Positions 1 through 8,170 of a stretch of DNA of 64,000 bases are shown here, piece after piece. A program made the position numbers and the translations under genes. Numbering within the stretch: the stretch's first letter is position 1; every line of letters starts with the position of its first letter. The notes under the pieces were generated by a model. The model saw only the letters and a list, made by a program, of their open reading frames with translations, had not been told where the DNA came from and searched no databases. This DNA comes from Streptomyces sp. LUP47B (GTDB taxonomy: Bacteria; Actinomycetota; Actinomycetes; Streptomycetales; Streptomycetaceae), in assembly GCF_001746295.1 (NCBI RefSeq), contig NZ_MJAH01000012.1, positions 228,607 to 292,606 on the forward strand, written 5' to 3'.

Positions 1-372
1 GGCGGCACGGCGGGCGTGGCGACGGTCGAGGACATCGTGGAGGAGGTCGTCGGAGAGGTCCGCGACGAGCACGACCCCGTGGAGATGCCCGACCTGCGGC
101 CCGCCGGTGTGCGGGCCTGGGAGGCGGAGGGCTCGGTCCGCGTCGACCGGCTCGGCGAGATAGGGCTCACGGCGCCCGAGGGGCCGTACGAGACCGTGGC
201 CGGACTGGTCGCCACCCGCCTCGCACGCATCCCCGCCAAGGGCGACGACCTCGACCTCGACGGCTGGCGCCTGGAGGTCCTGGGCGTCGAACACCACCGC
301 GCCGACCGCGTCCGCATCACCGCGCCGGAGCCCGCCCGGGATCTGGTCCAGGCCGGGGAGGAGACCCGATGA
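1..372 (+). CDS. CBS-pair / CorC_HlyC domain protein, C-terminal part only
   Basis: This is the 3' end of a gene whose start lies before the window; the frame is open from base 1. The visible part begins at the end of a second CBS domain (an EDIVEEVVGEVRDEHD stretch, typical of the CNNM/hemolysin-C family). It continues into a CorC_HlyC domain of about 80 residues. Full family members have an N-terminal DUF21 membrane domain, then two CBS domains and this C-terminal domain, and are linked to magnesium or cobalt export. The stop overlaps the start of the next family member by 4 bp (ATGA), so the two are probably translated together as a pair, a common arrangement in actinomycetes. The substrate is not known from sequence. 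Confidence 0.85.
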   Translation, partial: GGTAGVATVEDIVEEVVGEVRDEHDPVEMPDLRPAGVRAWEAEGSVRVDRLGEIGLTAPEGPYETVAGLVATRLARIPAKGDDLDLDGWRLEVLGVEHHRADRVRITAPEPARDLVQAGEETR

Positions 373-1391
373 CCACCGTCCAGCTACTCGTCGGCGCCCT
401 GACGCTGCTGACCAACGCCTTCTTCGTGGGCGGCGAGTTCGCCCTGATCTCCGTGCGCCGCAGCCAGATCGAGCCCAGCGCGCGTGCCGGTCACAAGCGG
501 GCCCGGATGACCCTGTGGGGTCTCGAACACCTCTCCGCGATGATGGCCACCGCCCAGCTCGGCATCACCGTCTCCTCGCTGGTGCTCGGCGCGGTCGCCG
601 AACCGGCCATCGCGCACCTGCTGGAGCCCGCCTTCCACGCGGCCCACATCCCGCAGGGCCTCATCCATCCGATCGCGTTCGTCATCGCCCTCTCGCTGGC
701 CACGTATCTGCACATGCTGATCGGCGAGATGGTCCCGAAGAACATCGCGCTCGCGGCTCCCGTGCCGACCGCCCTGCTGCTCGCACCGCCTCTCGTGGCC
801 CTCACGCGCGCGTTGAAGCCCTTCGTGTTCGGCATCAACGCATTCGCCAACACCCTGCTGAGGCTGCTGCGCGTCGAGCCCAAGGACGAGGTCGAGTCGG
901 TCTTCACCGACGACCAGCTCGCCCGCATGGTCGTCGACGCCAGCGAGGCGGGACTGTTGTCGCCCGCCGACGGCGAGAGGCTGCGGGACGCGCTGGAGCT
1001 GGGCACCCGGCCGGTCGGCGAGATCCTCGTCCCCACTCAGAAGATGCGGACCGTGGAGGTCTCCGTCACCCCGGCGCGGCTCGAGCGGGTCGCCGCCGAG
1101 GCGGGCTACTCCCGCTTCCCGGTCACCGGCCCGGACGGCACCCTGCTGGGCTATCTGCACATCAAGGACACCCTCGGCGTCACCGACCGCGACCGGCCCT
1201 TCCCCCGCACCGCCCTGCACCCGGTCACCCGGGTCCGCATCGACACCCCGCTGGACGACACCCTCACCGCGCTGCGCGCCGACGGGAGTCATCTGGCGGC
1301 GGTCACGGGCGAGACCGGGGCCGTCCTCGGGTTCGTGACCATGGAGGACGTCCTGTCCGAGCTGGTCGGACCGACGCCGGCCGCCGCCTGA
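369..1391 (+). CDS. CNNM/hemolysin-C family membrane protein (DUF21 plus CBS domains)
   Basis: The protein has 340 residues. The DUF21 membrane domain covers about residues 1-180, with hydrophobic segments near 3-25, 60-85, 98-120 and 130-150 and the family signature LHMLIGEMVPKNIALA. Two CBS-like modules follow at about 205-330; the last residues repeat the EDVLSEL element that closes a CBS pair. There is no CorC_HlyC tail, as is usual for the second member of such tandem pairs. The ATG overlaps the upstream stop by 4 bp. The family is associated with divalent-cation export, but neither the ion nor hemolysis can be inferred. A damaged third copy lies immediately downstream. Confidence 0.88.
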   Translation: MTTVQLLVGALTLLTNAFFVGGEFALISVRRSQIEPSARAGHKRARMTLWGLEHLSAMMATAQLGITVSSLVLGAVAEPAIAHLLEPAFHAAHIPQGLIHPIAFVIALSLATYLHMLIGEMVPKNIALAAPVPTALLLAPPLVALTRALKPFVFGINAFANTLLRLLRVEPKDEVESVFTDDQLARMVVDASEAGLLSPADGERLRDALELGTRPVGEILVPTQKMRTVEVSVTPARLERVAAEAGYSRFPVTGPDGTLLGYLHIKDTLGVTDRDRPFPRTALHPVTRVRIDTPLDDTLTALRADGSHLAAVTGETGAVLGFVTMEDVLSELVGPTPAAA

Positions 1392-1490
1392 CCGCCGGGC
1401 GGCCCCGCCGCACGGCTGACGGATCCGGGAACGCCGCATTCGCTTTGGGCGTTCAGTCGGCGCACCTCACTACCGAAGGAGCAGGTCGCC

Positions 1491-2170
1491 GTGGTGTTCC
1501 TGCACATGGTGCTCGGCGAGATGGCCCCCAAGTCCTGGGTCATCGCCCACCCCGAGCGGTCCGCGATGCTGCTCGCGCCGGCCGTCCGGGGCGTGGTCAA
1601 GGTCGTCCGGCCGCTGATCTCGGTGCTGAACAGGATGAGCAACACACTGGTACGGCCGTGCCGGGTCACCCCGCGCGGCGAACTGGCCGCGGTGCACAAC
1701 CGGGAGCAACTCACCCACCTGGTCGAGGAGTCGGAGCGGCTCGGACTGATCAGCGAGGCCGACTCGGAGTTGCTCACCCGCTCGCTCACCGAGCCCGAGA
1801 CGCCGGTCGCCGATCTGCGGATCCCGGCCGCGGAGATCACCTCGGTGGTCGGCGCCGCCGACCTCGACACCATTCTGCGCACGGCCGCCGCCCACGACCG
1901 CACCCGCATGCTGGTTCGCGAGGGCGATCTCGTCCTCGGCTCCCTCCACGCCCGTGACGCTCTGGTCGCCCGCGCCCAGGGCCGCACCGGCACCGCGCGC
2001 ACCCTCTCCCGACCGGTTCCGGAACTGATGGAGGACACCAAGGTCGCCGACGCGATCGACCTCCTCCGCCCGCAACCGGGCGTCCCTGGCGGGTCGTACG
2101 CGACGAGACGGGCGCGCTCACGGGCATGGTGACGCTGGACGAACTGCCGGCGCGGTACCTGCAACCCAGT
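1491..2170 (+). pseudogene. Broken third CNNM/hemolysin-C paralogue
   Basis: Translation from 1491 gives residues matching the neighbouring gene only from its LHMLIGEMVPK signature onward (here FLHMVLGEMAPKSW). About 110 N-terminal residues holding the first membrane helices are therefore missing. The frame continues through CBS-like sequence and then shifts near 2075-2090. The original frame reads into a Gly/Ser/Arg-rich tail, whereas another frame gives RPWRVVRDETGALTG followed by MVTLDEL, which is exactly the expected end of a CBS pair. The N-terminal loss plus a frameshift indicates decay. It probably arose as a duplicate of the preceding genes. A sequencing error could explain the frameshift but not the missing start. 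Confidence 0.8.
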
Positions 2171-2208
2171 CGGGCTGCTTCTTCCCCTCTTCAACGTATA
2201 GCTGGCGG

Positions 2209-2229
2209 GGGGCCTTGCGGCAAGGCCCC
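2209..2229. terminator. Hairpin, 9-bp perfect stem with 3-nt loop
   Basis: GGGGCCTTG at 2209-2217 pairs perfectly with CAAGGCCCC at 2221-2229 around a CGG loop. No U-tract follows, which is normal for Streptomyces terminators. It separates the broken CBS gene from the monooxygenase start at 2286. Confidence 0.6.
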
Positions 2230-2285
2230 GGTGGTGCCGCACAATCCCTGTTCGAGGCCAGTACCTGCGGAAACGGGGGAGTTCA

Positions 2286-3716
2286 GTGTTCGATGTGATC
2301 ATCGCCGGTGGCGGACCGACCGGTCTGATGCTGGCCGCCGAGTTGCGGTTGCACGGTGTGCGGGTGGTCGTGCTGGAGAAGGCGGCGGAGCCGACCGAGA
2401 TCGTCCGTTCGCTCGGCCTGCATGTGCGCAGCATCGAGGTGATGGACCAGCGCGGGCTGCTGGAGCGGTTCCTCGCGCACGGAAAGCGGTTCGAGACGGG
2501 CGGTTTCTTCGCCGCCATCGACAAGCCCTGGCCCGCCCGGCTGGACAGTGCGCACGCCTATGTCCTCGGCATTCCGCAGACGGTCACCGACCGCCTGCTG
2601 GCCGAGCACGCCGTCCAGCTCGGCGCCGAGGTACGGCGCGGCTGCGAGCTGGTCGCACTGAGCCAGGACGAGTCGGGGGTGAGCGCCGAACTCGCCGACG
2701 GCACACGGCTGCGCGCGCGCTTTCTCGTCGGCTGCGACGGCGGCCGCAGCACGGTGCGCAAGCTGCTCGGTGTCGGATTCCCCGGCGAGCCCGCCGGGGT
2801 CGAGATCCTGCTGGGCGCGATGGAGGCGGGCGTGCTGCCGGAGACGGTGACCACCGTGGTGAGCGAAGTCCGGCGAACCCAGAAGCTGTTCGGCCTCGGA
2901 CCCGTCGGGGACGGGCTGTACCGCGTCGTCGTGCCCGCCGAGGCGGTGAGCGGGGACCGCTCGGTCGCGCCGACCCTGGAGGAGTTCAAGCAACGGCTCA
3001 GGGCGGTCGCCGGCACGGACTTCGGCGTGCACTCACCACGCTGGCTCTCCCGCTTCGGCGACGCCACCCGGCAGGCCGAGCGCTACCGGGTAGGCCGGGT
3101 GCTGCTGGCCGGTGACGCGGCGCACGTCCACCCGCCGGTGGGCGGGCAGGGCCTCAACCTCGGTATCCAGGACGCGTTCAACCTGGGCTGGAAACTGGCC
3201 GCCGAGGTGGCCGGCTGGGCACCGCGGGACCTGCTGGACAGCTACCACGCCGAACGGCACCCGGTGGCCGCCGACGTACTGAACAACACCCGTGCGCAGA
3301 TGGAGCTGTTGTCCACCGAGCCGGGGCCGCAGGCGGTGCGCCGGCTGCTGGCGCAGCTGATGGACTTCGACGAGGTGAACCGGTACCTGGTCGAGAAGAT
3401 CACCGCGATCGGCGTCCGCTACGACTTCGGCGCGGGCCATGAACTGCTCGGCCGGCGCCTGCGGGACCTCACGTTGAAGCGCGGCCGCCTGTACGGGCTC
3501 ATGCACGCCGGCCGGGGACTGCTGCTCGACCAGACCGGCCGGCTCTCGGTGGCGGGCTGGTCGGACCGGGTCGACCACGTCGTCGACGTCAGCGAGGAAC
3601 TGGACGCCCCCGCGGTACTGCTGCGGCCGGACGGCCATGTGGCGTGGGTCGGCGAGGACCAGCGTGAACTGCTCGACCGGCTGCCCAGGTGGTTCGGCGC
3701 GGCCGCCCGCGAGTGA
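2286..3716 (+). CDS. FAD-dependent aromatic hydroxylase-type monooxygenase
   Basis: The protein has 476 residues. The N-terminal dinucleotide fold is IIAGGGPTGLMLAAEL (about 4-19), and the second FAD motif is VLLAGDAAHVHPPVGGQGLN (about 272-291), followed by a family-typical GIQDAFNLGWKL. A thioredoxin-like C-terminal domain follows from about 390. This is the layout of PHBH-fold single-component flavoprotein hydroxylases such as PgaE, RdmE and MhpA, which use NADPH and oxygen to hydroxylate aromatic or polyketide substrates. The GTG start has a good ribosome site (GGGGGA) 5 bases upstream. No polyketide synthase or aromatic-degradation genes are nearby, so the substrate stays unknown; resistance by drug hydroxylation is another possibility. 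Confidence 0.88.
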   Translation: MFDVIIAGGGPTGLMLAAELRLHGVRVVVLEKAAEPTEIVRSLGLHVRSIEVMDQRGLLERFLAHGKRFETGGFFAAIDKPWPARLDSAHAYVLGIPQTVTDRLLAEHAVQLGAEVRRGCELVALSQDESGVSAELADGTRLRARFLVGCDGGRSTVRKLLGVGFPGEPAGVEILLGAMEAGVLPETVTTVVSEVRRTQKLFGLGPVGDGLYRVVVPAEAVSGDRSVAPTLEEFKQRLRAVAGTDFGVHSPRWLSRFGDATRQAERYRVGRVLLAGDAAHVHPPVGGQGLNLGIQDAFNLGWKLAAEVAGWAPRDLLDSYHAERHPVAADVLNNTRAQMELLSTEPGPQAVRRLLAQLMDFDEVNRYLVEKITAIGVRYDFGAGHELLGRRLRDLTLKRGRLYGLMHAGRGLLLDQTGRLSVAGWSDRVDHVVDVSEELDAPAVLLRPDGHVAWVGEDQRELLDRLPRWFGAAARE

Positions 3717-3820
3717 GAACGCGCCGCTGCTCGGCCCGCATGTCGGCCCAGGCCTCGTCACCGGGTTCCGTCTGCTCGCCGTCGGCCCGTCGGCCTTCGT
3801 GACGCTTCGGCGGCGCGGGA

Positions 3821-3856
3821 ACCCGGTGCGCCCTCCCGTTGGGGGGCGTACCGGGT
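3821..3856. terminator. Bidirectional terminator hairpin
   Basis: ACCCGGTGCGCCCTCCC at 3821-3837 pairs with GGGGGGCGTACCGGGT at 3841-3856 around GTT, with one mismatch and one bulge. It sits between the convergent monooxygenase (+) and permease (-) genes and can serve both. Confidence 0.75.
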
Positions 3857-3886
3857 CGGCGGCGGGTGGAGCCGGTAGCCGCGGTG

Positions 3887-5533
3887 TCAGACGGTGGCGG
3901 GCAGGACGTGGTCGCCTGCCTTGTCCGTGCTCAGGCACAGGGAGCAGACCACCGCGTCGTGGGTGGCGCAGGCGGCCAGGTCCGGGCGCTCGTAGGGCTG
4001 GTGGCAGACGTGGCAGTCGTAGGTGACCGCGCTGGGGTTGCCCTCCGCGTCGAGCATGGGCTCGTCGATGCCGTCGTCGGCGCGGCGCAGGTAGTACTTG
4101 CCCTTGGTGACGATCGCCATCAGCGGGGTGAGGACGAAGGCGATGACGGCGGCGGCGACGGGGGAGTACGGCTGGAGGGTGTCGCCCAGGCCGTGGAAGT
4201 ACATGGCGATGGACAGGGCGGACGCGGCGACGAAGGCCACCACACCCACGGGGTTGACCGCGTAGAGCATGCCGCGGCGGAACTCGGGGGCGAGCGGGGA
4301 GAGTTTGAGCAGGTACTTGTTGATGCCGATGTCGGTGGCGACGGTGACGACCCAGGCGATCGCGCAGTTGGAGTAGAAGCCCAGGATGTCGTTGAGGAAG
4401 CTGAACATGTCGGCCTCCATCAGGATCAGCGCGAAGCCCAGGTTGACCAGGACGAAGACCATGCGGCCGGGGTAGTGCTTGGTGAGCCGGGTGAAGGAGT
4501 TGGTCCAGGCGAGCGAGCCGGAGTAGGCGTTCGTCACGTTGATCTTGATCTGGCTGATCACGACGAGCGCCACGGCCAGCGGGAGCACCAGCCAGGACGG
4601 CATCATCGCGTCGAAGGCGCCCTTGAACTGCTGGATCGGCTCGGGTGCGACGTCCGGTCCGACCTTGGCCAGGATGTAGACGGCGAGGAAGACACCGATG
4701 GCCTGCTTGAGCGCGCCGAGCACCACCCAGCCGGGTCCGGCCATGACCACGGCGGTCCACCAGGTGCGCTTGTTCGCCTCGGTCTTGGGCGGCATGAAGC
4801 GCAGATAGTCGATCTGCTCACCGATCTGCGCGATGAGGGAGAGGCACACACCCGCGCCCAGCAGCACGGAGGCGGTGTTGACCCCGCCGTCGCCGTCGGT
4901 GCCCGCGTAGGAGAGGAAGCGGTCGACGGTGCCCGGGTCGGTGGAGATGAGGTAGACCAGCGGGCCGACCATCAGCAGCAGCCAGACCGGGGTCGTCCAG
5001 ACCTGGAGCTTGCTGAGCGCCTTCATGCCGTAGATGACTAGCGGGATCACCATCAGCGTGGAGACCAGGTAGCCCAGCCACAGGGGCAGTCCGAAGCCGA
5101 GTTTGAGGCCCTGGGCCATGATCGAGCCTTCGAGGGCGAAGAAGATGAAGGTGAAGCTGGCGAAGATGACGCTGGTGAGGACCGAGCCGTAGTAGCCGAA
5201 GCCGGAGCCGCGGGTGATCAGGTCGAGGTCGATGTTGTAGCGGGCGCCGTAGTAGGCGAGGGGGAAACCGGTGACGAAGATGACGACGGCGGCGACCGCG
5301 ATCGCCACGAGCGCGTTGCCGGTGCCGTGGGCCAGGCCGATGCCGGCGCCGATGGAGAAGTCGGCCATGTAGGCGATGCCGCCGAGTGCCGTGGTGGCCA
5401 CGACCATGGGGGTCCAGCGGCGGTAACTGCGGGGCGCGAACCGGAGGGTGTAGTCCTCCAGGGTCTCGTTGGCCGCCTGGTCGGCGGATTTCGACGGGTC
5501 TGCCGTTGCCGGCCGCGACTCTGTGGTGCTCAT
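3887..5533 (-). CDS. NCS1-family nucleobase/allantoin-type permease with C-terminal zinc-ribbon-like tail
   Basis: About 548 residues from the ATG at 5533 (MSTTESRPATADPSK). The frame extends 96 bases further upstream, but that part looks non-coding. There are about 12 hydrophobic segments between residues 45 and 490, and FAPRSYRRWTPM and the Gly-rich GSGFGYYGSVL are typical of the nucleobase:cation symporter-1 family (cytosine, purine, hydantoin, allantoin or thiamine uptake). The last 45 residues are soluble and hold CHVC, then a Cys, a His and CSLC, a pattern that could bind one or two zinc ions. Such a tail is not part of the classical NCS1 fold. The winged-helix gene upstream on the same strand may regulate it. 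The substrate is unassigned; purine or pyrimidine is likely, given the purine block elsewhere in the window. Confidence 0.85.
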   Translation of the reverse strand: MSTTESRPATADPSKSADQAANETLEDYTLRFAPRSYRRWTPMVVATTALGGIAYMADFSIGAGIGLAHGTGNALVAIAVAAVVIFVTGFPLAYYGARYNIDLDLITRGSGFGYYGSVLTSVIFASFTFIFFALEGSIMAQGLKLGFGLPLWLGYLVSTLMVIPLVIYGMKALSKLQVWTTPVWLLLMVGPLVYLISTDPGTVDRFLSYAGTDGDGGVNTASVLLGAGVCLSLIAQIGEQIDYLRFMPPKTEANKRTWWTAVVMAGPGWVVLGALKQAIGVFLAVYILAKVGPDVAPEPIQQFKGAFDAMMPSWLVLPLAVALVVISQIKINVTNAYSGSLAWTNSFTRLTKHYPGRMVFVLVNLGFALILMEADMFSFLNDILGFYSNCAIAWVVTVATDIGINKYLLKLSPLAPEFRRGMLYAVNPVGVVAFVAASALSIAMYFHGLGDTLQPYSPVAAAVIAFVLTPLMAIVTKGKYYLRRADDGIDEPMLDAEGNPSAVTYDCHVCHQPYERPDLAACATHDAVVCSLCLSTDKAGDHVLPATV

Positions 5534-5820
5534 GTCACGCCTCCCGGTGCTGCTCGTGCGGGCGGTGGGGGATGCGTGGGAGCCCCGCCTTGGCGTCGTC
5601 GGCAGGCCGGGAGGTCGACGGGCCGTCACGAGCGGTTCATGACCCTGTATACGACTCGGATCCCACGGCCCGTCACGCTAGGAAGTGGTTGTTACCGAAG
5701 GGGCCCGGCTGTCATGAACACGACGTTTCCGGAATCTCACCCATGCTGATCGCGGTCGCCTCGGGGTGTGTCCCCGCTACGGGAGACGCCTGCCGGGGCG
5801 GGTGGGTCACATGCGCCGCG

Positions 5821-6165
5821 TCAGGCCGGAGTGTGCGGCCGGCTCTCCGGGACCGGATTGCGGTCCGCCTCGTCCTGGACGAGCAGGGAGAGCAGTGACG
5901 CCACCGTCAGGCCGGCCTCGGCGGGATGGCGCAGGACCTTGCCCGGCTCGATGCGGTAGGTGTTGGTGCGTCCCTCCCGCACGTGCGACAGGTAGCCGTC
6001 CTGCTCCAGATCGGCGATGATCTTCTGGACGGCACGTTCGGTGAGGCGGCAGCGTGCCGCGATGTCGCGGATCCGGGCGCTGTGATTGTCGGCGATGACG
6101 GCCAGCACTCGTGCGTGGTTGGTGACGAACGTCCAGCCGGTGTGAGACTCGGGCACTCCATCCAT
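5821..6165 (-). CDS. Winged-helix transcriptional regulator (MarR/ArsR-like)
   Basis: The protein has 114 residues. Residues 15-75 form a winged helix: NHARVLAVIADNHSARIRDI, then CRLTERAVQKIIADLEQDGY as the recognition region, then the wing (SHVREGRTNTYRI). The rest is a helical C-terminus. The fold is that of small DNA-binding repressors; no metal or ligand residues stand out. It is transcribed divergently from the STAS-ANTAR gene and lies upstream of the NCS1 permease on the same strand, so either could be a target. The start at 6165 has no ribosome site but coincides with the predicted transcription start, so the message is probably leaderless. Confidence 0.8.
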   Translation of the reverse strand: MDGVPESHTGWTFVTNHARVLAVIADNHSARIRDIAARCRLTERAVQKIIADLEQDGYLSHVREGRTNTYRIEPGKVLRHPAEAGLTVASLLSLLVQDEADRNPVPESRPHTPA

Positions 6166-6171
6166 GACAGC

Positions 6172-6201
6172 AGTCTAGCGACCAGATGTTCGTGCATTCA
6201 A
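6172..6201 (-). promoter_or_regulatory. Sigma-70-type promoter of the winged-helix gene, leaderless
   Basis: On the minus strand TTGAAT (6201-6196) and TAGACT (6177-6172) are 18 bases apart. The expected transcription start, 7 bases beyond the -10 box, is 6165, the A of the ATG. Confidence 0.55.
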
Positions 6202-6296
6202 AAACCTGAACGTAATTTCGTGTATTAGTTGACGTACGTAGGCGGGGAGAGAGAGTCTGAGAGGCAGAGGCAGCCGAGCACATGAGGGAGAGGGAC

Positions 6297-7067
6297 ATGC
6301 CGGAATCTGTGCATTCGGCGCAGCGCCTCACCACGCTGGACGCGCGTCCGCCGTGTCTGGCCACGATCGAGGCCGAGGTGGCCGGGGAACGGACGGACGT
6401 CACCTGCCGTGGTGAGTTCGACATCGGAGCCCAGGCGCTGCAGACCGAGTTGTACGCCGTCCTCGACCGCTCGGCCACCGGAGTGGACCTGGATCTGTCC
6501 GGAGTCGGGTTCTGCGACTGCGGCGGCCTCAACCTCCTGCTGGACCTGCGCCGGGAGGCCCTCGCCCAGGGCAAGACGGTCACCGTCCAGGCGTACAGCC
6601 CGGCCGTGGGACGTCTGCTCGAGCTGACCGGTGCCCGGGAGCTGTTCGTGACCGAGGACTCCGCACACTCCGATGCCCCGGCCGCGCCCGTCCCCGAGGC
6701 TTGGTCCCGGCCCAAGGAGGTCGACCAGGAGCTGCGGCTGGAGGTCGATCAGCTGCGCCGGGCGATGAGGACCCGGCCGACCATCGACGTGGCCCGCGGG
6801 ATCGTCATGGCCACCTTCGCGCTGAGCGCCGAGGACGCCTGGACGGTGCTCGTCACCGCGTCCCAGAACACCAACACCAAGCTGTACCACCTCGCGCAGG
6901 ACCTGCTGGGAGCCGTCGACGGAACCCAGGTGCCGGAGGAGCTGCGCCAGCAGATCGCGGTGGCCGTCGCCAAGGTGCGGGAGACCTCGACGACCCCGTC
7001 CGGCGACGTCGCGGAGCGGGAGACGGGGCCCGAAACTCAGTGCCTCCCGCCCCCACCGGCTGCGTGA
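6297..7067 (+). CDS. STAS-ANTAR fusion regulator
   Basis: About 256 residues from the ATG at 6297, which has GGGAGAGGGA just upstream; an in-frame ATG at 6282 lacks such a site. Residues about 15-115 form a STAS domain of the anti-sigma-antagonist type (DVTCRGEFDIGAQ, DLDLSGVGFCDCGGLNLLLD); the position usually phosphorylated as Ser reads Cys-Gly-Gly here. Residues about 150-215 form an ANTAR RNA-binding domain (RPTIDVARGIVMATFALSAE, then VLVTASQNTNTKLYHLAQDL). ANTAR proteins prevent transcription termination by binding paired RNA stem-loops. The fusion suggests that partner switching with an anti-sigma kinase controls antitermination. It is transcribed divergently from the winged-helix gene. 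Confidence 0.85.
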   Translation: MPESVHSAQRLTTLDARPPCLATIEAEVAGERTDVTCRGEFDIGAQALQTELYAVLDRSATGVDLDLSGVGFCDCGGLNLLLDLRREALAQGKTVTVQAYSPAVGRLLELTGARELFVTEDSAHSDAPAAPVPEAWSRPKEVDQELRLEVDQLRRAMRTRPTIDVARGIVMATFALSAEDAWTVLVTASQNTNTKLYHLAQDLLGAVDGTQVPEELRQQIAVAVAKVRETSTTPSGDVAERETGPETQCLPPPPAA

Positions 7068-7084
7068 GTTAGCGGGCCCCGTCC

Positions 7085-7350
7085 GATGGGGTCGGCGATG
7101 GCGCGGCTGCTGCGGCCGTCGGAGATCAGCCGCATGCCTTCGCGCTCCCGACCCGTCAACTCCGGCACGGGGCCACTTGGCCCACCGGGTCGTGGGGACG
7201 AGGCGGCGCCGCGCGTGGCGCAGGCCTGGCCGACGGCGTCGAAGCCGTCCGCGTCGGCCGTGCCGGGCTCCAGAGGTGCCCGTGGTGATGCTCACCAGCC
7301 TCTCCGGGGACGGGGTCGATGTGGTGCGGGCGCCAGACGCGGGTGGGACC
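7085..7350. pseudogene. Relics of a NarL-type response regulator in opposite orientations
   Basis: On the minus strand, 7165 to about 7085 reads PELTGREREGMRLISDGRSS and then RAIADP, a clear start of a LuxR-type helix-turn-helix that stops abruptly. On the plus strand, about 7230-7275 reads DGVEAVRVGRA and, after a frameshift, 7276-7350 reads VPVVMLTSLSGDGVDVVRAP, which resembles the middle of a receiver domain. The two pieces face opposite ways and neither is complete. The best explanation is a decayed regulator with an inversion. Apart from these relics the 380-base gap holds no gene. Confidence 0.4.
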
Positions 7351-7446
7351 TCGCGCCCCGGCCTCCGACGCGTGTCGAGAAGTCCGGCTCGGCTTCGACG
7401 TATCCGGTGCAAGGGTCACGACACCCGAGAACCCGGAGGACCGGCC

Positions 7447-8022
7447 ATGCAGACCCGGACAGCACCCCTGACCGTCGATGTGTTCCTCTCGGTCGACGGA
7501 TGGGCCGGCGGGGCGACCTCGCCCGGCTACTTCGGATACCTCGGCCCCGAGCTCGAGGAGTGGATCAGCACCGAACTCGCCCTGCCGCAACTCGTCATCC
7601 TCGGACGACGGACCTACGAGGCGCTCGCGGGCCTGCCCGAGGAGGCGTGGGACGCGTCGTCGCATCGGCTGGCCCAGCTGAACAAGATCGTGTTCTCGGG
7701 GACCCTGGAGGCGGCCTCATGGCCGAACACCCGCGTCTGCCGTGACGACGTCGTCGCCGAGGTCAGCCGGCTCAAGCGCGAGAGTGACGTACCGCTCCGC
7801 ACCATGGGGAGCCTCTCCGTGGCACGGCAACTGTGTGGCGCCGGCCTCGTCGACCGGCTCCGGCTCATGACGTTCCCCCTGCTGCTGGGGGCGTCGGGCC
7901 GCGAGCCGTTCTTCTCGGGCATTGCCTCGGCCGACCTGGCCCTGACCGGCCACCGGGTCCTGGACGGGCGGGTTCTGCTGCTGGAGTACCGGCCGACCGG
8001 CAGGGACATTCCGCGGGCCTGA
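7447..8022 (+). CDS. RibD/dihydrofolate-reductase-like family protein
   Basis: The protein has 191 residues from the ATG at 7447, preceded by CCCGGAGGACCGGCC. It shows the RibD C-terminal/DHFR-like fold: an early strand LTVDVFLSVDGWAGG, then LVILGRRTYEALA, a central RTMGSLSVARQLCGAGLVDR and LRLMTFPLLLGAS. Proteins of this family bind NADPH and reduce pterin- or pyrimidine-like compounds. Most actinobacterial copies have no assigned substrate, and nothing in the neighbourhood supplies one. An open frame extends upstream to 7177, but it runs through the decayed regulator and is not convincing. Confidence 0.82.
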   Translation: MQTRTAPLTVDVFLSVDGWAGGATSPGYFGYLGPELEEWISTELALPQLVILGRRTYEALAGLPEEAWDASSHRLAQLNKIVFSGTLEAASWPNTRVCRDDVVAEVSRLKRESDVPLRTMGSLSVARQLCGAGLVDRLRLMTFPLLLGASGREPFFSGIASADLALTGHRVLDGRVLLLEYRPTGRDIPRA

Positions 8023-8032
8023 CCGCCGGGGC

Positions 8033-8170
8033 CCACGGCGGCGCCGGCAGAGCGTCGTCGAGCGGAACCCCGGCGTCATCGTCACCCTCGACCACGTCGA
8101 CCTGGTCGAGAGCCCCCGCAACCCGTCGGCGATCGCCCGGCCGGGCGCCTACCTGCGCTCGGTGTCCTGA
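8033..8170 (+). pseudogene. Possible orphan C-terminal gene fragment
   Basis: Between the DHFR-like stop and the convergent meaB end, one frame reads VVERNPGVIVTLDHVDLVES and then PRNPSAIARPGAYLRSVS before a stop at 8170. The composition is protein-like, but there is no start codon or ribosome site and I do not recognise the family. It overlaps the 3' end of meaB by 22 bases. It may be the tail of a deleted gene, or chance. Confidence 0.25.

Noticed and set aside
2230..2285. tRNA-like GTTCGAGGC segment after the first terminator
   Set aside because: A T-arm-like string occurs, but no acceptor, D or anticodon stems can be folded around it.
2286..3716. Part of a polyketide biosynthetic cluster
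   Set aside because: The monooxygenase is of the aromatic-polyketide tailoring type, but no ketosynthase, acyl carrier protein, cyclase or resistance gene is near it.
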